The notes under the pieces: generated by a model | Seen by the model: only the letters and a program-made list of their open reading frames with translations | The model's database searches: none | What the model was told of the DNA's origin: nothing | Part shown: piece by piece, positions 19,688 through 29,601 of the stretch | Layout: each line of letters opens with the position of its first letter | Position numbering within the stretch: position 1 is the first letter of the stretch | Source of the DNA: Paludibacter sp. | Lineage (GTDB): Bacteria > Bacteroidota > Bacteroidia > Bacteroidales > Paludibacteraceae | Length of the DNA stretch: 64,000 nucleotides | NCBI GenBank assembly: GCA_028710415.1 | Contig: JAQTUE010000001.1 | Span: 124,001 to 188,000 of the forward strand | Direction of reading: 5' to 3' | Made by a program: the position numbers and the translations under genes

Positions 19688-21100
19688 ATGGAAAAATACG
19701 CCCAAATTATTGGCTCACTCACAGCTGAACAAAAAATTGATTTTCTTGAAAAAGTATTGATGAATTCCAAAGAGTTACAATCTCAATTTGTAAATTATTT
19801 TACTAATAATCAGAAGGATAAGATTAGTATTGCTATCAATTTTAACGAGAAAGTTATTGAATTGGCCGAAGATTATCAAGAAACCTTGGAAGCACTTGAT
19901 TTGAATGAACCGGACTACGACCGCTACCACAATAGGCAGGACAGGTATTATGAGGAATGGGAAATGATGCAAGAGGCTGTGGAAGAAGAAGTGGATGAAC
20001 TATTCCAGTCCTACAAGGCAGATATGATTGTGCAGATTTCGCAAGGAAATATTGAATTGGCAATGGCTCAACTTACTGGCTTGCTGATAGCTTGTTATGA
20101 GGCCGATGTAGATGATGATTATGGCAATTTAGGCGATCCGCAGACATATTTTGTCGACAGCCTAAAAGTGGTTGAAAAAGAACTGGAAGTTGAAATTAAT
20201 CGAACAATTCTTAACACAAAGTCTGTGTCTGAAACTATTAAAGATACCATGCTTTGTTTTAGTACTGGGGAAGCAAATCTGTTTTCACCAGACATTCATG
20301 ATTTGATTATGAATGCACTTTTGCGCAACAATCCTGAAAGTTGCAAGTCAGTTTATGAAGATTGTAAACTAAATAGTTGTAATATCAACCTTTTTCCAAA
20401 TACTTACCTACAAGCAGTGCGTATTATCAATCCTGAATTATGGGTGGTGGAAGCAGAAAAACTTTGTACACTCAACGTGGGAGTGGCTGCTGAATTACTT
20501 GAATATCAATCAATAACGGATAAAGTTTCTTTTTATAAAAATGCCAAAATACTATATCCAATATTTTCAATCAACTTGATTAATTTGATTGCAAGTGCTA
20601 TTGATGACGAATACGATGTTGAGTTCAGCAAAAAGCTATTGATTTACAAAACTAATTCTCAAAGAAAAATTGAAGACTATAAAAGGTTGGCTCCGCTGTT
20701 CACCAATGAAGAAAAACTTGATTTTATAAAGACTTTTAAGGATAGTTTTTCGTACGACTTCTATATCCAAATGCTGGAGACTGAAGAAATGGACGCTGAA
20801 ATTTTAGAGTATGCAAAAATTTACACTGGCTATTTATCAAAATTAACATTTATAATGCGTTCTGTTATAAATAAATATCCAGTTCAATGCTTTGATATTT
20901 CAAAACCAAAAATTGATGTGTCGCTCCAAAATAATATGGGTAGAAATTATTATCATGAAGTTGCTGAGTTGTTGAAATTTCTATTGACATCGAAAAGCAA
21001 TACGATTGCTGTGTACGATTTAATTGAGGAGATATGTAAAATCTACTCTCGCCGACCTGCATTGAAAGATGAACTAAAAGCTGTGGGTTTGTTAAAATGA
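19688..21100 (+). CDS. Unknown helical protein paired with the DUF4143 ATPase
   Basis: A 470-residue cytosolic protein with no signal peptide or membrane segment, almost wholly helical and acidic. Residues 60-110 (EDYQETLEALDLNEPDY, YYEEWEMMQEAVEEEVDEL) look like a long charged helix or coiled coil. The rest reads like helical hairpin repeats, and the C-terminus (HEVAELLKFL ... YSRRPALKDELKAVGLL) resembles the helical tail seen after SWIM zinc fingers, although no SWIM motif is present. It shares the cassette and strand with the ATPase and ends 59 bp before the right palindromic repeat. I do not recognise the family. Confidence 0.75.
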   Translation: MEKYAQIIGSLTAEQKIDFLEKVLMNSKELQSQFVNYFTNNQKDKISIAINFNEKVIELAEDYQETLEALDLNEPDYDRYHNRQDRYYEEWEMMQEAVEEEVDELFQSYKADMIVQISQGNIELAMAQLTGLLIACYEADVDDDYGNLGDPQTYFVDSLKVVEKELEVEINRTILNTKSVSETIKDTMLCFSTGEANLFSPDIHDLIMNALLRNNPESCKSVYEDCKLNSCNINLFPNTYLQAVRIINPELWVVEAEKLCTLNVGVAAELLEYQSITDKVSFYKNAKILYPIFSINLINLIASAIDDEYDVEFSKKLLIYKTNSQRKIEDYKRLAPLFTNEEKLDFIKTFKDSFSYDFYIQMLETEEMDAEILEYAKIYTGYLSKLTFIMRSVINKYPVQCFDISKPKIDVSLQNNMGRNYYHEVAELLKFLLTSKSNTIAVYDLIEEICKIYSRRPALKDELKAVGLLK

Positions 21101-21159
21101 TAACTAAAATAAACTCTGTAAGTAGGGAAATCCTGTTACACGCATAATTAGAAGAATCA

Positions 21160-21213
21160 ATCAAAGTCTATGAAAAAGTCAGAATATTCTGATTTATTCA
21201 TAGACTTTGATTA
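21160..21213. repeat. 54-bp palindromic direct repeat, right copy
   Basis: Identical base for base to 18257-18310 and in the same orientation. It ends 154 bp before the pnp start, so the cassette sits in the pnp 5' region. Confidence 0.97.
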
Positions 21214-21367
21214 ATATCGTAATTTTAGATGAGCTCAAACTCTCATTTTGGTACAAATATCAATCCCCAAAAAATCACTATTTTACTTCCCGGTTATACC
21301 AATTTTGTAAAAAATATCGTATCTTTGCGCGCGAAGATAAGATGTTTAAAAAGTAAAATGTAATTTT

Positions 21368-23509
21368 ATGAATGTAGTTACAAAAACTATCACATTGGGT
21401 GATGGACGTACCATTTCGATTGAAACAGGTAAATTGGCTAAACAAGCCGATGGTTCTGTAATGGTTCGCATGGGTAATACCATGTTATTGGCCACCGTTT
21501 GTTCGGCCAAAGACGCAGCTCCGGGAACGGACTTTATGCCGCTATCAGTGGATTATAAAGAAAAGTTTGCTTCTTTCGGTCGTTTCCCTGGAGGTTTCCT
21601 TCGTCGTGAAGGTCGTGCCTCGGATTATGAAATCTTAGTATCACGCCTTGTAGACCGTGCATTACGCCCTTTGTTTCCGGATGATTTTCATGCTGAAACA
21701 TTTGTAACCGTAACACTTTTCTCCTCTGATGGTGTTGATATCCCTGATGCATTAGCCGGTTTAGCTGCTTCGGCTGCTTTGGCTGTATCGGATGTGCCTT
21801 TCAATGGTCCAATCTCTGAAGTTCGTGTTGCCCGCGTTAATGGTGAATTTGTAGTTAATCCTACATTTGTACAATTAGCTGAAGCTGATATGGAAATCAT
21901 GGTTGCTGCCACGTTGGAAAACATCATGATGGTAGAAGGCGAAATGAAAGAAGTTAGTGAAGACGATTTGTTGAACGCTATGAAAGTAGCTCACGAAGCC
22001 ATTAAAGCTCAATGCCAAATGCAATTGGAGTTAATGGAAGCGGTAGGCAAAACAGTGAAACGTACTTATTGCCACGAAGAAAAAGACGAAGATCTTAAGA
22101 AAGATATCTGGGCTAAAACTTATGATAAAGCTTATGCACTGGCTACTGCCTGTAATCCTGACAAACATGCCCGTAGTGAAAACTTCGAAGCTGTAAAAGC
22201 AGAATATATCGCAGCATTAGAACCGGAAGTAGCAGCTGCAAAAAAAGGATTGATTGGTAAATACTACCATGAAGTTGAAAAAGAAGCCATGCGCCGTTCT
22301 ATTCTGGACGAAGGAAAACGTTTGGATGGTCGTAAGACTACCGAAATACGTCATATTTGGTCGGAAGTGGATTATTTACCTGGAGCACATGGCTCTGCAG
22401 TATTTACCCGTGGAGAAACCCAATCGTTGACAACTGTAACCCTTGGTACCAAAATGGATGAGAAACTGGTTGATGAAGCCTTAATTCGTGGCAAAGAACG
22501 TTTCTTGTTGCATTATAACTTCCCACCATTCTCAACAGGTGAAGCCCGTGCATCACGTGGAGTAGGACGTCGTGAAGTAGGTCATGGCAATTTGGCACTT
22601 CGTGCTCTTAAAAATATGATCCCTGAAAACTACCCGTATGTAATTCGTGTGGTTTCGGATATCCTTGAATCAAATGGTTCATCGTCTATGGCTACAGTAT
22701 GTGCCGGAACATTGGCGTTGATGGATGCAGGTGTTGAAATCAAGAAACCGGTATCAGGTATTGCCATGGGATTGATCTCGGAAAATAAAGGAAAGAATTT
22801 TGCAGTATTATCGGATATTTTAGGAGACGAAGATCACTTAGGCGATATGGACTTTAAAGTAACCGGAACAAAAGATGGTATCACTGCCACTCAAATGGAT
22901 ATTAAGGTTGACGGACTTTCGTTTGAAATCCTGGAGACAGCATTGAACCAGGCGAAAGCCGGTCGTATGCATATCCTTGGTAAAATACAGGAAACATTGG
23001 CTGCTCCACGTGAAGATATGAAACCAAATGCTCCCCGTATTATTGTAATGTTCATTCCGAAAGAAATGATTGGTGCAATTATCGGACCTGGGGGAAAAAT
23101 CATTCAAAACATGCAGGCTGAAACAGGTGCCAACATTACCATTGAAGAAATTGGTGACCAGGGACGTGTTGAAATCGCTGCTAACAATAAGACAGCCATC
23201 GATGCTGCTATTGCCAAGATCAAAGGCATCGTAGCTATTCCTGAAGTAGGCGAAACCTATCCTTCGAAAGTAAAATCAGTAATGCCTTACGGTGCATTTG
23301 TTGAATTTATGCCGGGTAAAGAAGGTTTATTGCATATTTCAGAAATCGACTGGAAGCGTATTGAAACTATGGATCAGGCTGGTATCAAAGAAGGTGATGT
23401 AATTGATGTGAAACTGTTGGATATCGATCCTAAGACAGGAAAATTCAAATTATCCCGCAAAGCATTGATGCCACGTCCTCCACGTGAAGAAAAACCGGTA
23501 ACTGAATAA
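21368..23509 (+). CDS. pnp: Polyribonucleotide nucleotidyltransferase (PNPase)
   Basis: A 713-residue phosphorolytic 3' to 5' exoribonuclease of the RNA degradosome. Two RNase PH domains flank a helical linker (first: [14 protein letters not shown]; second: [23 protein letters not shown]). A KH domain with [10 protein letters not shown] (near 575) and an S1 domain ([20 protein letters not shown]) follow. Length and order are standard. The start ATG at 21368 opens [22 protein letters not shown] box at 21320-21327 is a probable -7 element. rpsO, the common neighbour, is not adjacent here. Confidence 0.97.
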   Translation: MNVVTKTITLGDGRTISIETGKLAKQADGSVMVRMGNTMLLATVCSAKDAAPGTDFMPLSVDYKEKFASFGRFPGGFLRREGRASDYEILVSRLVDRALRPLFPDDFHAETFVTVTLFSSDGVDIPDALAGLAASAALAVSDVPFNGPISEVRVARVNGEFVVNPTFVQLAEADMEIMVAATLENIMMVEGEMKEVSEDDLLNAMKVAHEAIKAQCQMQLELMEAVGKTVKRTYCHEEKDEDLKKDIWAKTYDKAYALATACNPDKHARSENFEAVKAEYIAALEPEVAAAKKGLIGKYYHEVEKEAMRRSILDEGKRLDGRKTTEIRHIWSEVDYLPGAHGSAVFTRGETQSLTTVTLGTKMDEKLVDEALIRGKERFLLHYNFPPFSTGEARASRGVGRREVGHGNLALRALKNMIPENYPYVIRVVSDILESNGSSSMATVCAGTLALMDAGVEIKKPVSGIAMGLISENKGKNFAVLSDILGDEDHLGDMDFKVTGTKDGITATQMDIKVDGLSFEILETALNQAKAGRMHILGKIQETLAAPREDMKPNAPRIIVMFIPKEMIGAIIGPGGKIIQNMQAETGANITIEEIGDQGRVEIAANNKTAIDAAIAKIKGIVAIPEVGETYPSKVKSVMPYGAFVEFMPGKEGLLHISEIDWKRIETMDQAGIKEGDVIDVKLLDIDPKTGKFKLSRKALMPRPPREEKPVTE

Positions 23510-23533
23510 ACTACAGTTAACAGTATGAATTAT

Positions 23534-23570
23534 AAAAGCTGCAATCCATAACGGGTTGCAGCTTTTTTTT
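23534..23570 (+). terminator. Intrinsic terminator of pnp
   Basis: The stem AAAAGCTGCAATCC / GGGTTGCAGCTTTT around ATAAC ends in eight T, 25 bp after the pnp stop. Confidence 0.92.
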
Positions 23571-23571
23571 A

Positions 23572-23747
23572 AGTCAAAGTCAAAGGACAAAAGACAAAAG
23601 ACAAAAGTACGAGGAATACTTATCCACCTCAGTAACTTTTCAAACCTCAAACCTCAAACCTCAAACCTCAAACCTCAAACCTCAAACCTCAAACCTCAAA
23701 CCTCAAACTTCAAACCTCAAACCTTTCAAACCTTTCAAACATCAAAC
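23572..23747. repeat. Heptameric tandem arrays downstream of pnp
   Basis: First come GTCAAAG and three GACAAAA-type 7-bp units (23572-23608). Then nine perfect CAAACCT units run from 23641 to 23703, continued by decayed units to about 23747. The array ends 9 bp before the stop of the convergent lipoprotein gene. Confidence 0.95.
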
Positions 23748-23755
23748 TCTTTGAC

Positions 23756-24262
23756 TCATTTCTCCACATACCTGCCTTCTTGTTTTAGTTGATCAATGAA
23801 TCGGGTCCAGGAAGCTGCACGTTTTTCTTTATTCTGTATCCGTATAGCATTTGTTCCCGGGTTGTCAATGTAAGATGGATATCCATCTTTAAAGTAGAAA
23901 TGGCCATCGTTCATGTTTAAATCCAGTACCAGATCATTTACTATTGCTGACATCGTTGGAACTGTCACGGTGGTTTTAAACAAAGAATCAGTTCCCAAAT
24001 AACATTTAATCCAATGATATTTCCTGAGTTGGATATTAGTTATAGAATCAACAAAACGAATTTCACCGGTTGTTCCATTGACCCATTTAATATCAACTCC
24101 TGAAAAAAGAATGGTGTCGTTTAAGTTTGTGTTATTGGAAACAGATGCTTTAAAGGTCAAATCGGATTTGCTACTTGGGAAGATGTCTCTGATAAAATCA
24201 CACGAAACAAACAGACACATCAGGCAAACCAAAATACTAATAAACCTGACAGACATTTTCAT
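23756..24262 (-). CDS. Lipoprotein of unknown function
   Basis: 168 residues with a type II signal peptide (lipobox LFVSC, Cys near residue 21), so it is membrane-anchored in the envelope. The mature part begins DFIRDIFPSSKSDL and has a probable beta domain (SDLTFKASVSNNT, TTVTVPTMSAIVND) and a charged C-terminus. It is monocistronic and convergent with pnp. No family is recognised; a lipid-anchored adaptor or structural role is only a guess. Confidence 0.75.
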   Translation of the reverse strand: MKMSVRFISILVCLMCLFVSCDFIRDIFPSSKSDLTFKASVSNNTNLNDTILFSGVDIKWVNGTTGEIRFVDSITNIQLRKYHWIKCYLGTDSLFKTTVTVPTMSAIVNDLVLDLNMNDGHFYFKDGYPSYIDNPGTNAIRIQNKEKRAASWTRFIDQLKQEGRYVEK

Positions 24263-24410
24263 GCTCTTTGGATTTTAATTTTACAATACCATTTGTTGAT
24301 ATTTTATCATTAGAATAACAACTGATACGTTATTTCTGTTTACTTTTGCAGAAGAACTATTATGGAATTTAATCCGGAATGTGCGTTAAACACTAAATAC
24401 TTATTCGACT

Positions 24411-25847
24411 ATGAAAAGAATTAAAATGATATTCCCACTCTTATTGCTATCAATCCTGTTAGTTGCAAAGAACCCGGTGGATGATTTTATCAATAATCCC
24501 CTGATTGAGAATGCCAATGTCAGTTTACTGGTGAAGGATCTTGCAACTAATAAGCCAATTTACCAGTTCCGGTCAAACAATTGCAGTACTCCTGCTTCCA
24601 CTATGAAACTGGTGACTACTGCCACTGCTCTTGAATTATTGGGACCCGGTTTTTGCTTTCAAACTAAACTGGAGATTGATGGAACCCTGAACTCAAATGG
24701 GGTGTTGAATGGTAATTTGTATATCCGTGGAGGTGGCGATCCTACCCTGGGCTCTGAACACCTTGGTGATAAAGACTTCCTGACAAAATGGGTTGAAGAA
24801 GTAAAAAAGGTAGGGATAAAAAGAATAACTGGCCGGATAATTGCTGATGGCACCTTGTATGATGACTTAGGGGTTAATCCGAAATGGACCTGGGAGGATA
24901 TTGGCAATTATTATGCTGCAGGTGCTTATGGGATTTCGTATATGGATAATACCTACCAGTTGGTTTTACGTTCTGGGAATGAAGGGTCAACTCCTGAAAT
25001 TTTACGCATTATCCCGGAAATACCTTCTTTGACCTTTGAGAATCATTTGACAAGTACTACCATAGGTTTTGACAGTGCGTATTTTTATGGAGCACCGCAT
25101 TCTAATTTACGTAGTATACATGGTGAGATCCCTTCAAACAGGCTGGAATATATTATAAAAGGGGATATCCCGAACCCGGGATTATTATTGGCTGAACATT
25201 TTCACGATAAACTGGTAGCAAGCGGCATTTCAATTTACCAATTACCATCGGACATTGTAACTTCAGGTAGTGATCGCAGAGTAATACTTGTTCATGAATC
25301 CCCGGAATTAAGCGAAATTATTAAAGAGACTAATGTAAAGAGTAATAACGGATATGCCGAACAGATATTTCGCTACCTGGCATTAACAAAATTTTCAATA
25401 GGTACTTCTAACGGAGCTGTGCAGGTTGTCAGGTCATACTGGAAATCAAAGGGTCTACCGGTAGAGCAATTATTCATGTACGACGGCTGTGGATTGTCAC
25501 CACTTGATGCAGTTTCTTCGAACTTTTTTGTTGACTTGCTCATTTATATGCAAACCATTAGCCCTAACAAAGAAGCCTTTTTTAATTCATTACCTGTTTC
25601 AGGTAAAAGCGGGACATTAACGAACTTCCTTCAAAAGTCCCCGTTGCAGGGGAAGGTACATGCCAAGAGCGGGACTATCTCCGGGGTAAAATGTTATGCA
25701 GGCTTCATTGAAAATAACAGCAAAACTTCTGTCTTTGCCATTTTGGTAAATCATGCCAATGGTACTTCGAAAGCAGTCACCCGGAAAATAGAAGAGTTTT
25801 TATTACAGGCATCCTTGAATAGTGGAACTAAAACCAAACATAAATAA
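24411..25847 (+). CDS. dacB: D-alanyl-D-alanine carboxypeptidase/endopeptidase (PBP4 type)
   Basis: A 478-residue class C penicillin-binding protein that trims stem peptides and cuts cross-links of peptidoglycan in the periplasm. The signal peptide (MKRIKMIFPLLLLSILLVA) is followed by the active-site STMK motif near residue 63, the SNN motif (VKSNNGY, near 310) and the KSG motif (AKSGTISG, near 418), with the PBP4 insertion between the first two. A TACTTTTG box at 24341-24348 may be the -7 element. birA follows 50 bp downstream on the same strand. Confidence 0.93.
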   Translation: MKRIKMIFPLLLLSILLVAKNPVDDFINNPLIENANVSLLVKDLATNKPIYQFRSNNCSTPASTMKLVTTATALELLGPGFCFQTKLEIDGTLNSNGVLNGNLYIRGGGDPTLGSEHLGDKDFLTKWVEEVKKVGIKRITGRIIADGTLYDDLGVNPKWTWEDIGNYYAAGAYGISYMDNTYQLVLRSGNEGSTPEILRIIPEIPSLTFENHLTSTTIGFDSAYFYGAPHSNLRSIHGEIPSNRLEYIIKGDIPNPGLLLAEHFHDKLVASGISIYQLPSDIVTSGSDRRVILVHESPELSEIIKETNVKSNNGYAEQIFRYLALTKFSIGTSNGAVQVVRSYWKSKGLPVEQLFMYDGCGLSPLDAVSSNFFVDLLIYMQTISPNKEAFFNSLPVSGKSGTLTNFLQKSPLQGKVHAKSGTISGVKCYAGFIENNSKTSVFAILVNHANGTSKAVTRKIEEFLLQASLNSGTKTKHK

Positions 25848-25897
25848 ATTATCAGAAAAAGGGTTGCTTTAACTCTTATATTTACTCTATTATAACA

Positions 25898-26620
25898 ATG
25901 AAAGAAAGCCTCTACGTTAAGCAGACATTATCCACCAATGCATTAAGCTTTGAAATGAACCGTGAAAAATCCTTGCCTGATGGATTTGTTGTTTATACTG
26001 ATTTTCAAACTGCAGGCAAAGGACAACCCGGAAATACATGGGAGTCAGCAAAGGGTAAGAATCTTCTGTTTAGTGTTGCGCTTCATCCACTTCAGATACC
26101 ATTGGATGAATTGTACTTGCTTTCTGAACTGGTGAGTGTTGCAATCAAAAAAGCATTGGACGATTATACAACTGGCATTACAGTGAAATGGCCGAATGAT
26201 ATTTACTGGAACAATAAGAAATTAGGAGGTATACTTATCGAAAATTCACTTCAGGGAAGCAGGATAAAAACAGTGGTAATCGGCATTGGACTGAATGTGA
26301 ATCAGGTAAAGTTTGAGAGTAATGCCCCAAACCCTGTTTCATTATTGCAAATTACCGGCAAAAGGCATAACAGAAAGCAGTTGCTGCTCCAGATTTGCCG
26401 TAATATAATGGATTTGTATGCCGGATTTGAACCTGATAAAATACGTACAACCTATGCTGAATCCTTGTACCGTAAGGAGGGTTTTTATACTTATCAGGCA
26501 GGGACTGATTTGTTTCTTGCTAAAATTATAGAAGTTCTTCCTGATGGACAGCTCATTCTTGAAAAAGAAAATGGTGAAACAAGTGGCTTTTATTTTAAAG
26601 AAGTGCAATTTATACTATAA
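25898..26620 (+). CDS. birA: Biotin--[acetyl-CoA-carboxylase] ligase
   Basis: A 240-residue monofunctional ligase that activates biotin to biotinyl-AMP and attaches it to carboxyl carrier proteins. The biotin and ATP loop region TDFQTAGKGQPGNTW and the catalytic KWPNDIYWNNKKLGGILIE are visible, followed by the small C-terminal SH3-like domain. There is no N-terminal winged helix, so it is not a repressor. Its stop codon lies inside the stem of a terminator, so translation and termination overlap. Confidence 0.93.
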   Translation: MKESLYVKQTLSTNALSFEMNREKSLPDGFVVYTDFQTAGKGQPGNTWESAKGKNLLFSVALHPLQIPLDELYLLSELVSVAIKKALDDYTTGITVKWPNDIYWNNKKLGGILIENSLQGSRIKTVVIGIGLNVNQVKFESNAPNPVSLLQITGKRHNRKQLLLQICRNIMDLYAGFEPDKIRTTYAESLYRKEGFYTYQAGTDLFLAKIIEVLPDGQLILEKENGETSGFYFKEVQFIL

Positions 26621-26634
26621 ATTGCACTTCTTTA
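26597..26634. terminator. Bidirectional terminator overlapping the birA stop
   Basis: AAAGAAGTGCAATTTA pairs with TAAATTGCACTTCTTT around a 3-5 nt loop. It serves birA and the convergent DUF4834 gene. Confidence 0.85.
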
Positions 26635-26658
26635 TGAATATCGGAGTAATGGCCATAT

Positions 26659-26895
26659 TTAACTTTTAGCCTGATTGTCCTCTTTTATCTCCTCGAAATC
26701 AACATATTCGCCTTCTTTTTTATCAAAGATTTTTGATTTTCCACTTGGTTGTTCAAAGTTACCCGGCTGTGAGTCTTGGGATGGGTTATTCCGTTTCCCA
26801 AAAGAGAATAGGGAACGAATAAATCCAAAGACGGACAGAATAATAAATAAGCCGAAGAAAAGGACAAATAATAATATGGCAAAAATAAAACTCAT
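26659..26895 (-). CDS. DUF4834 family small membrane protein
   Basis: 78 residues: one strongly hydrophobic N-terminal segment (FIFAILLFVLFFGLFIILSV), a basic stretch (RSLFSFGKRN) and an acidic tail (GEYVDFEEIKED). This is the layout of DUF4834, a Bacteroidetes family of unknown role. It starts 14 bp after the metF stop on the same strand, so the two probably share a transcript. Confidence 0.85.
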   Translation of the reverse strand: MSFIFAILLFVLFFGLFIILSVFGFIRSLFSFGKRNNPSQDSQPGNFEQPSGKSKIFDKKEGEYVDFEEIKEDNQAKS

Positions 26896-26909
26896 AATTC
26901 AATAATTTA

Positions 26910-27857
26910 TTAAAACACTTCTTTAGCAACCCGTTTCACGCTTTGTGTTGCCATCATGCTGTAAAAGTGAATGCTTGGAACACCAAATGCCTTCAAGTCT
27001 TTTGCCTGAACTGTGCACCACTCAACCCCTACTTCCATTGCTTCTTCATCCGTTTTACATTTACGCAGTTCTGCTGCAAACTCTTCTGGAATATCCGTAT
27101 GAAAGATCTTTGGCAAAACGGTTAATTGATTAGCCAGCGTAATTGGTTTAATTCCTGGAATTATAGGAACATTGATTCCTGCAGCCCTGCATTTAGTTAC
27201 AAAATCATAGTACTTTTTGTTGTCAAAGAACATTTGTGTTACCAAATATTCTGCACCTCCATCAACCTTTTGTTTTGCATAAAATATGTCTGAATCCAGA
27301 TTAGGTGCTTCATCATGTTTCTCCGGATAACAAGCCATACCATACGTAAATGGTGTAACAGGTGACTTCATTTTCGATCCATCCAAAAACAAGCCCTGGT
27401 TGAAATTGTTCACCTGAACCTGAAGCTCTGTGGCATTTTTATATCCGGTAGGTGAAAAATCACGTTCGTGTTTTGCTTTATCACCCCTTAGCAGCAACAG
27501 GTCTGTAATTCCAAGGAATTGCAAATCAATCAGTGCATATTCTGTTTCTTCTGGTGTAAACCCACTGCATATAATGTGAGGTACAACTTCAATATGGTAT
27601 TTGTTTTGAATGGCAGCTGCAATAGCTACCGTCCCCGGACGATGACGTTCAGCAACCTGCTCAAAAAGGCCATGTCCGTTATCCCGGAAAACCAATTCAC
27701 TTCGGTGAGTTGTGATATTAATATATTTAGGATCGAATTCCCTCAGGGCGTCGATGGTTCTGTATACAGTTTCTATGCCGTTTCCTTTAATAGGAGGCAG
27801 TAATTCGAACGAAAAAGCAGTCGATTTGGCAGTTCTTATTTTTTCTACAACACTCAT
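26910..27857 (-). CDS. metF: Methylenetetrahydrofolate reductase
   Basis: A 315-residue FAD-dependent TIM-barrel enzyme that reduces 5,10-methylene- to 5-methyl-tetrahydrofolate for methionine synthesis. FSFELLPP near the N-terminus, the FAD-binding stretch DLLLLRGDK, GMACYPEKHDEAPN and TQMFFDNKKYYDF are visible. Length is typical of the bacterial enzyme. ATG at 27857 is preferred to TTG at 27860. A TACTTTTG box at 27932-27939 on the minus strand is the likely -7 element. Confidence 0.95.
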   Translation of the reverse strand: MSVVEKIRTAKSTAFSFELLPPIKGNGIETVYRTIDALREFDPKYINITTHRSELVFRDNGHGLFEQVAERHRPGTVAIAAAIQNKYHIEVVPHIICSGFTPEETEYALIDLQFLGITDLLLLRGDKAKHERDFSPTGYKNATELQVQVNNFNQGLFLDGSKMKSPVTPFTYGMACYPEKHDEAPNLDSDIFYAKQKVDGGAEYLVTQMFFDNKKYYDFVTKCRAAGINVPIIPGIKPITLANQLTVLPKIFHTDIPEEFAAELRKCKTDEEAMEVGVEWCTVQAKDLKAFGVPSIHFYSMMATQSVKRVAKEVF

Positions 27858-28126
27858 CAATAATTCCTCATTAATAATTTACTAATTATAATTACAATCC
27901 TCACAGATGGAATAATTCCATAAAATCACTGCAAAAGTACAAATTTATTTCAAATTGTCTGACAAGCTCCGGTGAATGTTAACAAGCTATATTGAAATGA
28001 AACTTTTTTTCTTGAAACAGAATGTAGTTTTGCTTTTTTATTCCCGGTTCTTCATTCTAATCTCAAATGCCAATCAATTGATTTTTATTGCTTTTGATTG
28101 GAATATTACCGAACATGTTTCTTTTC

Positions 28127-29497
28127 TTACTTTACAGATGAAGGTATTCCTGCTTCTCCTCCGATTATAACATTGTTCATCACCACGTTCTCTGAGTTTG
28201 TGAAACTAAGGGGTGAAGCTGCCTGATCAATCCTGATGTTTGAAAAATAGATGTCTTTAATCTTTTTTGAGGGGAAACCCTGTATTACTAATCCTGCATT
28301 CGTAGCTTTGTGACAAAACATGCTATCTACAAAAACATTGTGAATGTCAGTGTTATGTCCTTTGCCTTCACCATGATAGTTGGAAGTAATATAAAAACAA
28401 TCTTCTACCTCTTTGAAAGTAACGTTGTTTACATAAATATCAGTGATATATCCCCCACGATCAGGGTTTGATTTTAAAAATATCCCTCTTTTACACTTTC
28501 CTCCTGAGACGCAGTTTTCGATAATGACATTCTTAACTCCCCCGGACATCTCACTCCCGATGGCAACTGCATGTAAACCTTTGAACCGGCAGTTACGTAT
28601 TAGAATGTTTTCTGAGGGAATGCCGGTTGCACGCCCTTCATCATCACGTCCTGACTTAATAGCCACATTGTCATCGCCATTGTCAAAATTGATATTTTCT
28701 ATCAACACATTTTTGCAATATTCAGGATCAATGCCATCATTGTTTATATTATGGGCATTGTAATTAACTCTCCGAACGGTTATGTTCTCTGATTTAAGCA
28801 GGTGAATGCACCAGAAAGGAGAATTAGTAATGCTAATGTCCTCAATTAATATGTTTTTACAATCAAAAAGCTGGATCAATTGGGGTCTCAGGTAATGATT
28901 TGCCCCAAAAACACGTTTGTTAACCGGAACATTGTTGTGATTCATATCACGGCTAAGTTGCTGGTCTTTGCTTTGTAAATCACGCCAGGTGCTGAATGTT
29001 TTTAATGCATTCCCATCTATCGTTCCTTCGCCTGTGATGGCTATATTCTGAAGTTTGTAGCCATAAATGAACGGGCTGTAATTTAAAATGAAAGTTCCTT
29101 CCCAACTTGTAGGTACGACCGGTAAGTATTTCTCCGGATCAGAACTAAACTTGAGTCGTGCTCCTTTCTGAATTTCAAGGCATACGTTGCTCACTAATCG
29201 AATAGGTCCTCCAACAAAATAGATTCCGGCAGGAATTACAATTTTAGCTCCTTTTAATCGCGTGCATTCAGCTAATGCCTTATCGAAAGCCGGTTTGCAA
29301 TCAGTAATTGAATCACCCACAGCACCGAACGTCAGGATAGAAATTGTATTTGAGGGAACCGCTGGTGAATGGATATTCTTTAAAATGTCAGTTCTTAAAG
29401 TATTAAGCTTAGAAGCTTCATTTTTGACGGTACAAGATGTCAGGACAATTGAAATTACAAATACTGAAATGAATAATGTGAATAATGCTTTTTTCAT
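28127..29497 (-). CDS. Glycoside hydrolase family 28 lipoprotein (polygalacturonase-like)
   Basis: A 456-residue parallel beta-helix enzyme with a lipobox (VLTSC, Cys near 21), so it is membrane-anchored in the envelope. GH28 catalytic residues are present: NNDGIDPEYC (near 250), GDDNVAIKSG (near 272), the loop LHAVAIGSEMSGG and RGIFLKS. The substrate is probably a galacturonide or rhamnogalacturonan. It stands alone, without SusC/SusD, regulators or other pectinases nearby, so it is not in a classical polysaccharide utilisation locus. ATG at 29497 is chosen because it begins the signal peptide; the frame extends to 29542 without coding character. Confidence 0.9.
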   Translation of the reverse strand: MKKALFTLFISVFVISIVLTSCTVKNEASKLNTLRTDILKNIHSPAVPSNTISILTFGAVGDSITDCKPAFDKALAECTRLKGAKIVIPAGIYFVGGPIRLVSNVCLEIQKGARLKFSSDPEKYLPVVPTSWEGTFILNYSPFIYGYKLQNIAITGEGTIDGNALKTFSTWRDLQSKDQQLSRDMNHNNVPVNKRVFGANHYLRPQLIQLFDCKNILIEDISITNSPFWCIHLLKSENITVRRVNYNAHNINNDGIDPEYCKNVLIENINFDNGDDNVAIKSGRDDEGRATGIPSENILIRNCRFKGLHAVAIGSEMSGGVKNVIIENCVSGGKCKRGIFLKSNPDRGGYITDIYVNNVTFKEVEDCFYITSNYHGEGKGHNTDIHNVFVDSMFCHKATNAGLVIQGFPSKKIKDIYFSNIRIDQAASPLSFTNSENVVMNNVIIGGEAGIPSSVK

Positions 29498-29601
29498 AAC
29501 AACAGTTTGATTAGTAGCTCGTAATAACAGTGGATATTGCAATAGATGTCAATATTATTATTGGGGAAGGATCCGTTTCAGGATTCAAATTCTCTCTAAT
29601 A

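Noticed and set aside
23641..23747. Possible CRISPR array
   Set aside because: Units are 7 bp with no spacers and no cas genes nearby; it is a simple tandem repeat.
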